Source: Gemmatimonadota bacterium
Lineage (GTDB): Bacteria > Gemmatimonadota > Gemmatimonadetes > Longimicrobiales > Gaopeijiaceae
DNA: 14,661 nucleotides
Assembly (NCBI GenBank): GCA_016209995.1
Contig: JACQVC010000370.1
Coordinates: forward strand, 1-14,661
Direction: 5' to 3'
Shown here: positions 13,629 to 14,661 of the stretch, piece by piece
Layout: each line of letters starts with the position of its first letter
How positions within the stretch are numbered: position 1 is the first letter of the stretch
Position numbers and translations under genes: made by a program
Notes under the pieces: model-generated
What the model saw: only the letters and a program-made list of their open reading frames with translations
Databases searched by the model: none
What the model was told of the DNA's origin: nothing

Positions 13629-14630
13629 TCAGGCGATAGGGATGGTCTCCAGGGCGTGACCGTCGATGCGCTCGACGATGGCCAGCGCTACCGCGAGCGC
13701 GGCCCGTCCGTCATCGCCGCTCACTGCCGGGACGCTGCGTCCCAAGATCGCGTCCCGAAAGTTCTCCAGCTCGCCGCGCAGTGGCTCTGAGCCCTGACCG
13801 CGCAGCGGTATGCGCTCCACGATGTCTTCGAGCCCCAGGGCTGGGCGACCGGAGGCCGCCAGCGCAGCGCGATCTTTCAGGCGGAGGAACTCTCCGTTTC
13901 CGTCCGCCAGATTCAAGCTGAGGTACCCCGACCGCTGGAAAATCCGCAGCTTGCGGGTGCGCTCCAGGGATACGCGGCTCGCCGTGAGGTTCGCGATGAT
14001 CCCGCCCTCGAACACGATGCGCGCGTTCGCGATGTCCACACTGTGCGTGAGGATCCCTACGCCCACGGCCGCGATCTCGCAGACGGGCCGGCGCACCAGG
14101 CTCAACACCAGATCCACGTCGTGGATCATGAGGTCCAGAACCACGGCCACATCAGTTCCCCGCGGGCCGAACGGTGCGAGCCGGTCCGACTCGATGAAAA
14201 GCGGGTCACCGAGGTGCGGCTCCGCGGCCAGCACCGCAGGATTGAAGCGTTCCACGTGCCCGATCTGTACCAGGGCGCCCGTCTTCTGCGCCTGGGCCAG
14301 GATCTCGTCGGCCTCGGCCAATGACCCGGCGATCGGCTTCTCGATAAAGGCGTGAATCCCGCGCTCCAGGACAGTGGTAGCGACCTCATGGTGCGCAGCC
14401 GTGGGCACTGCGATGATCGCGGCGTCGATACCGTCCAATAGAGCATCGCGCGAGAGTGCAGCCTTGACCTCGAGCTGGGCCGCGACCTCAGCGGCTCGCT
14501 CCGAGCGAATGTCGTAGATCCCCGCCAGCTCGAACCCATCCAGGTCGCGGAGATGACGGGTGTGGTGAAAACCCAGGCTGCCGACGCCGAACACTCCCAC
14601 CCGGATCTTGCCCATCGGTCGCGTACCCAT
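13629..14630 (-). CDS. Gfo/Idh/MocA-family NAD(P)-dependent oxidoreductase
   Basis: This 333-residue oxidoreductase has an N-terminal Rossmann fold with GVGSLG (15-20), the family's EKP (97-99) with the likely catalytic lysine, GHVERFNPAV (124-133), and DLMIHDVDL (166-174), where the Asp/His pair commonly lies. Family members oxidise or reduce sugars, often nucleotide sugars. GnnA, the UDP-GlcNAc 3-dehydrogenase that works with aminotransferase GnnB to make the amino sugar for amide-linked lipid A, belongs to this family and is encoded next to lpxA in some bacteria. The location between a probable lpxA end and lpxB fits, but no gnnB is in the window, so I give no symbol. The ATG overlaps the upstream stop (TGATG); ATG 14615 is an alternative start. 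Confidence 0.9.
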   Translation of the reverse strand: MGTRPMGKIRVGVFGVGSLGFHHTRHLRDLDGFELAGIYDIRSERAAEVAAQLEVKAALSRDALLDGIDAAIIAVPTAAHHEVATTVLERGIHAFIEKPIAGSLAEADEILAQAQKTGALVQIGHVERFNPAVLAAEPHLGDPLFIESDRLAPFGPRGTDVAVVLDLMIHDVDLVLSLVRRPVCEIAAVGVGILTHSVDIANARIVFEGGIIANLTASRVSLERTRKLRIFQRSGYLSLNLADGNGEFLRLKDRAALAASGRPALGLEDIVERIPLRGQGSEPLRGELENFRDAILGRSVPAVSGDDGRAALAVALAIVERIDGHALETIPIA

Positions 14631-14661
14631 CAGAGCGTGATGCCGCGCTCGCTGCGGCGTA
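14630..14661 (-). CDS. lpxA: 3' end of probable lpxA (partial)
   Basis: Only the last nine codons and the TGA are inside the window. They read RRSERGITL, then a stop that overlaps the oxidoreductase ATG as TGATG. The pattern resembles the basic, Arg-Ser-x-Arg-Gly end of UDP-GlcNAc acyltransferase LpxA (E. coli LpxA ends ARSTRGLIR). Location just ahead of an lpx block supports this. Nine residues cannot prove the identity. Confidence 0.5.
   Translation of the reverse strand, partial: RRSERGITL

Overview
The window reads as a high-GC chromosomal segment from a Gram-negative (LPS-making) bacterium. Lipid A genes (lpxA end, lpxB, lpxK) sit in one run with bshC, the last enzyme of bacillithiol synthesis, together with rlmH, murJ, uvrC, gltX and larC. 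Lipid A plus bacillithiol in a GC-rich genome fits Gemmatimonadota or a relative. This assignment is inferred from gene content only and was not tested by any search.

All recognised genes lie on the minus strand, so they are read from right to left. At the right edge (14661 down to 10173) is a tightly packed envelope block: the 3' end of a probable lpxA, a Gfo/Idh/MocA sugar-nucleotide-type oxidoreductase, a 45-residue single-TM microprotein, lpxB, a DUF374 acyltransferase resembling the LpxJ type, lpxK and rlmH. Most junctions overlap (TGATG, GTGA), and many genes start with GTG. This suggests translational coupling. bshC overlaps rlmH by GTGA. It is followed by a 95-residue membrane-anchored coiled-coil protein, murJ (lipid II flippase), uvrC (excision nuclease) and gltX (glutamyl-tRNA synthetase), all with short gaps, so one long transcription unit is plausible.

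From 3286 down to 490 a second unit starts. A promoter-like site at 3191-3219 precedes larC (nickel-pincer cofactor assembly). larC is followed by a TPR lipoprotein with a strong Shine-Dalgarno sequence, ending at a GC-rich hairpin (423-450). A tRNA-Gly(CCC) gene with its own intrinsic terminator lies at 283-354. The leftmost 228 bases hold no recognisable gene. They are partly AT-rich and include a 2 x 16 bp tandem repeat.

The content is mostly housekeeping. The least ordinary parts are the lipid A block (LpxJ-like acyltransferase between lpxB and lpxK, oxidoreductase and microprotein between lpxA and lpxB), a PspB-shaped small protein beside murJ, and a palindromic repeat that supplies the last codons of murJ just ahead of the uvrC start. 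I saw no CRISPR array, transposase, phage gene or defence system.
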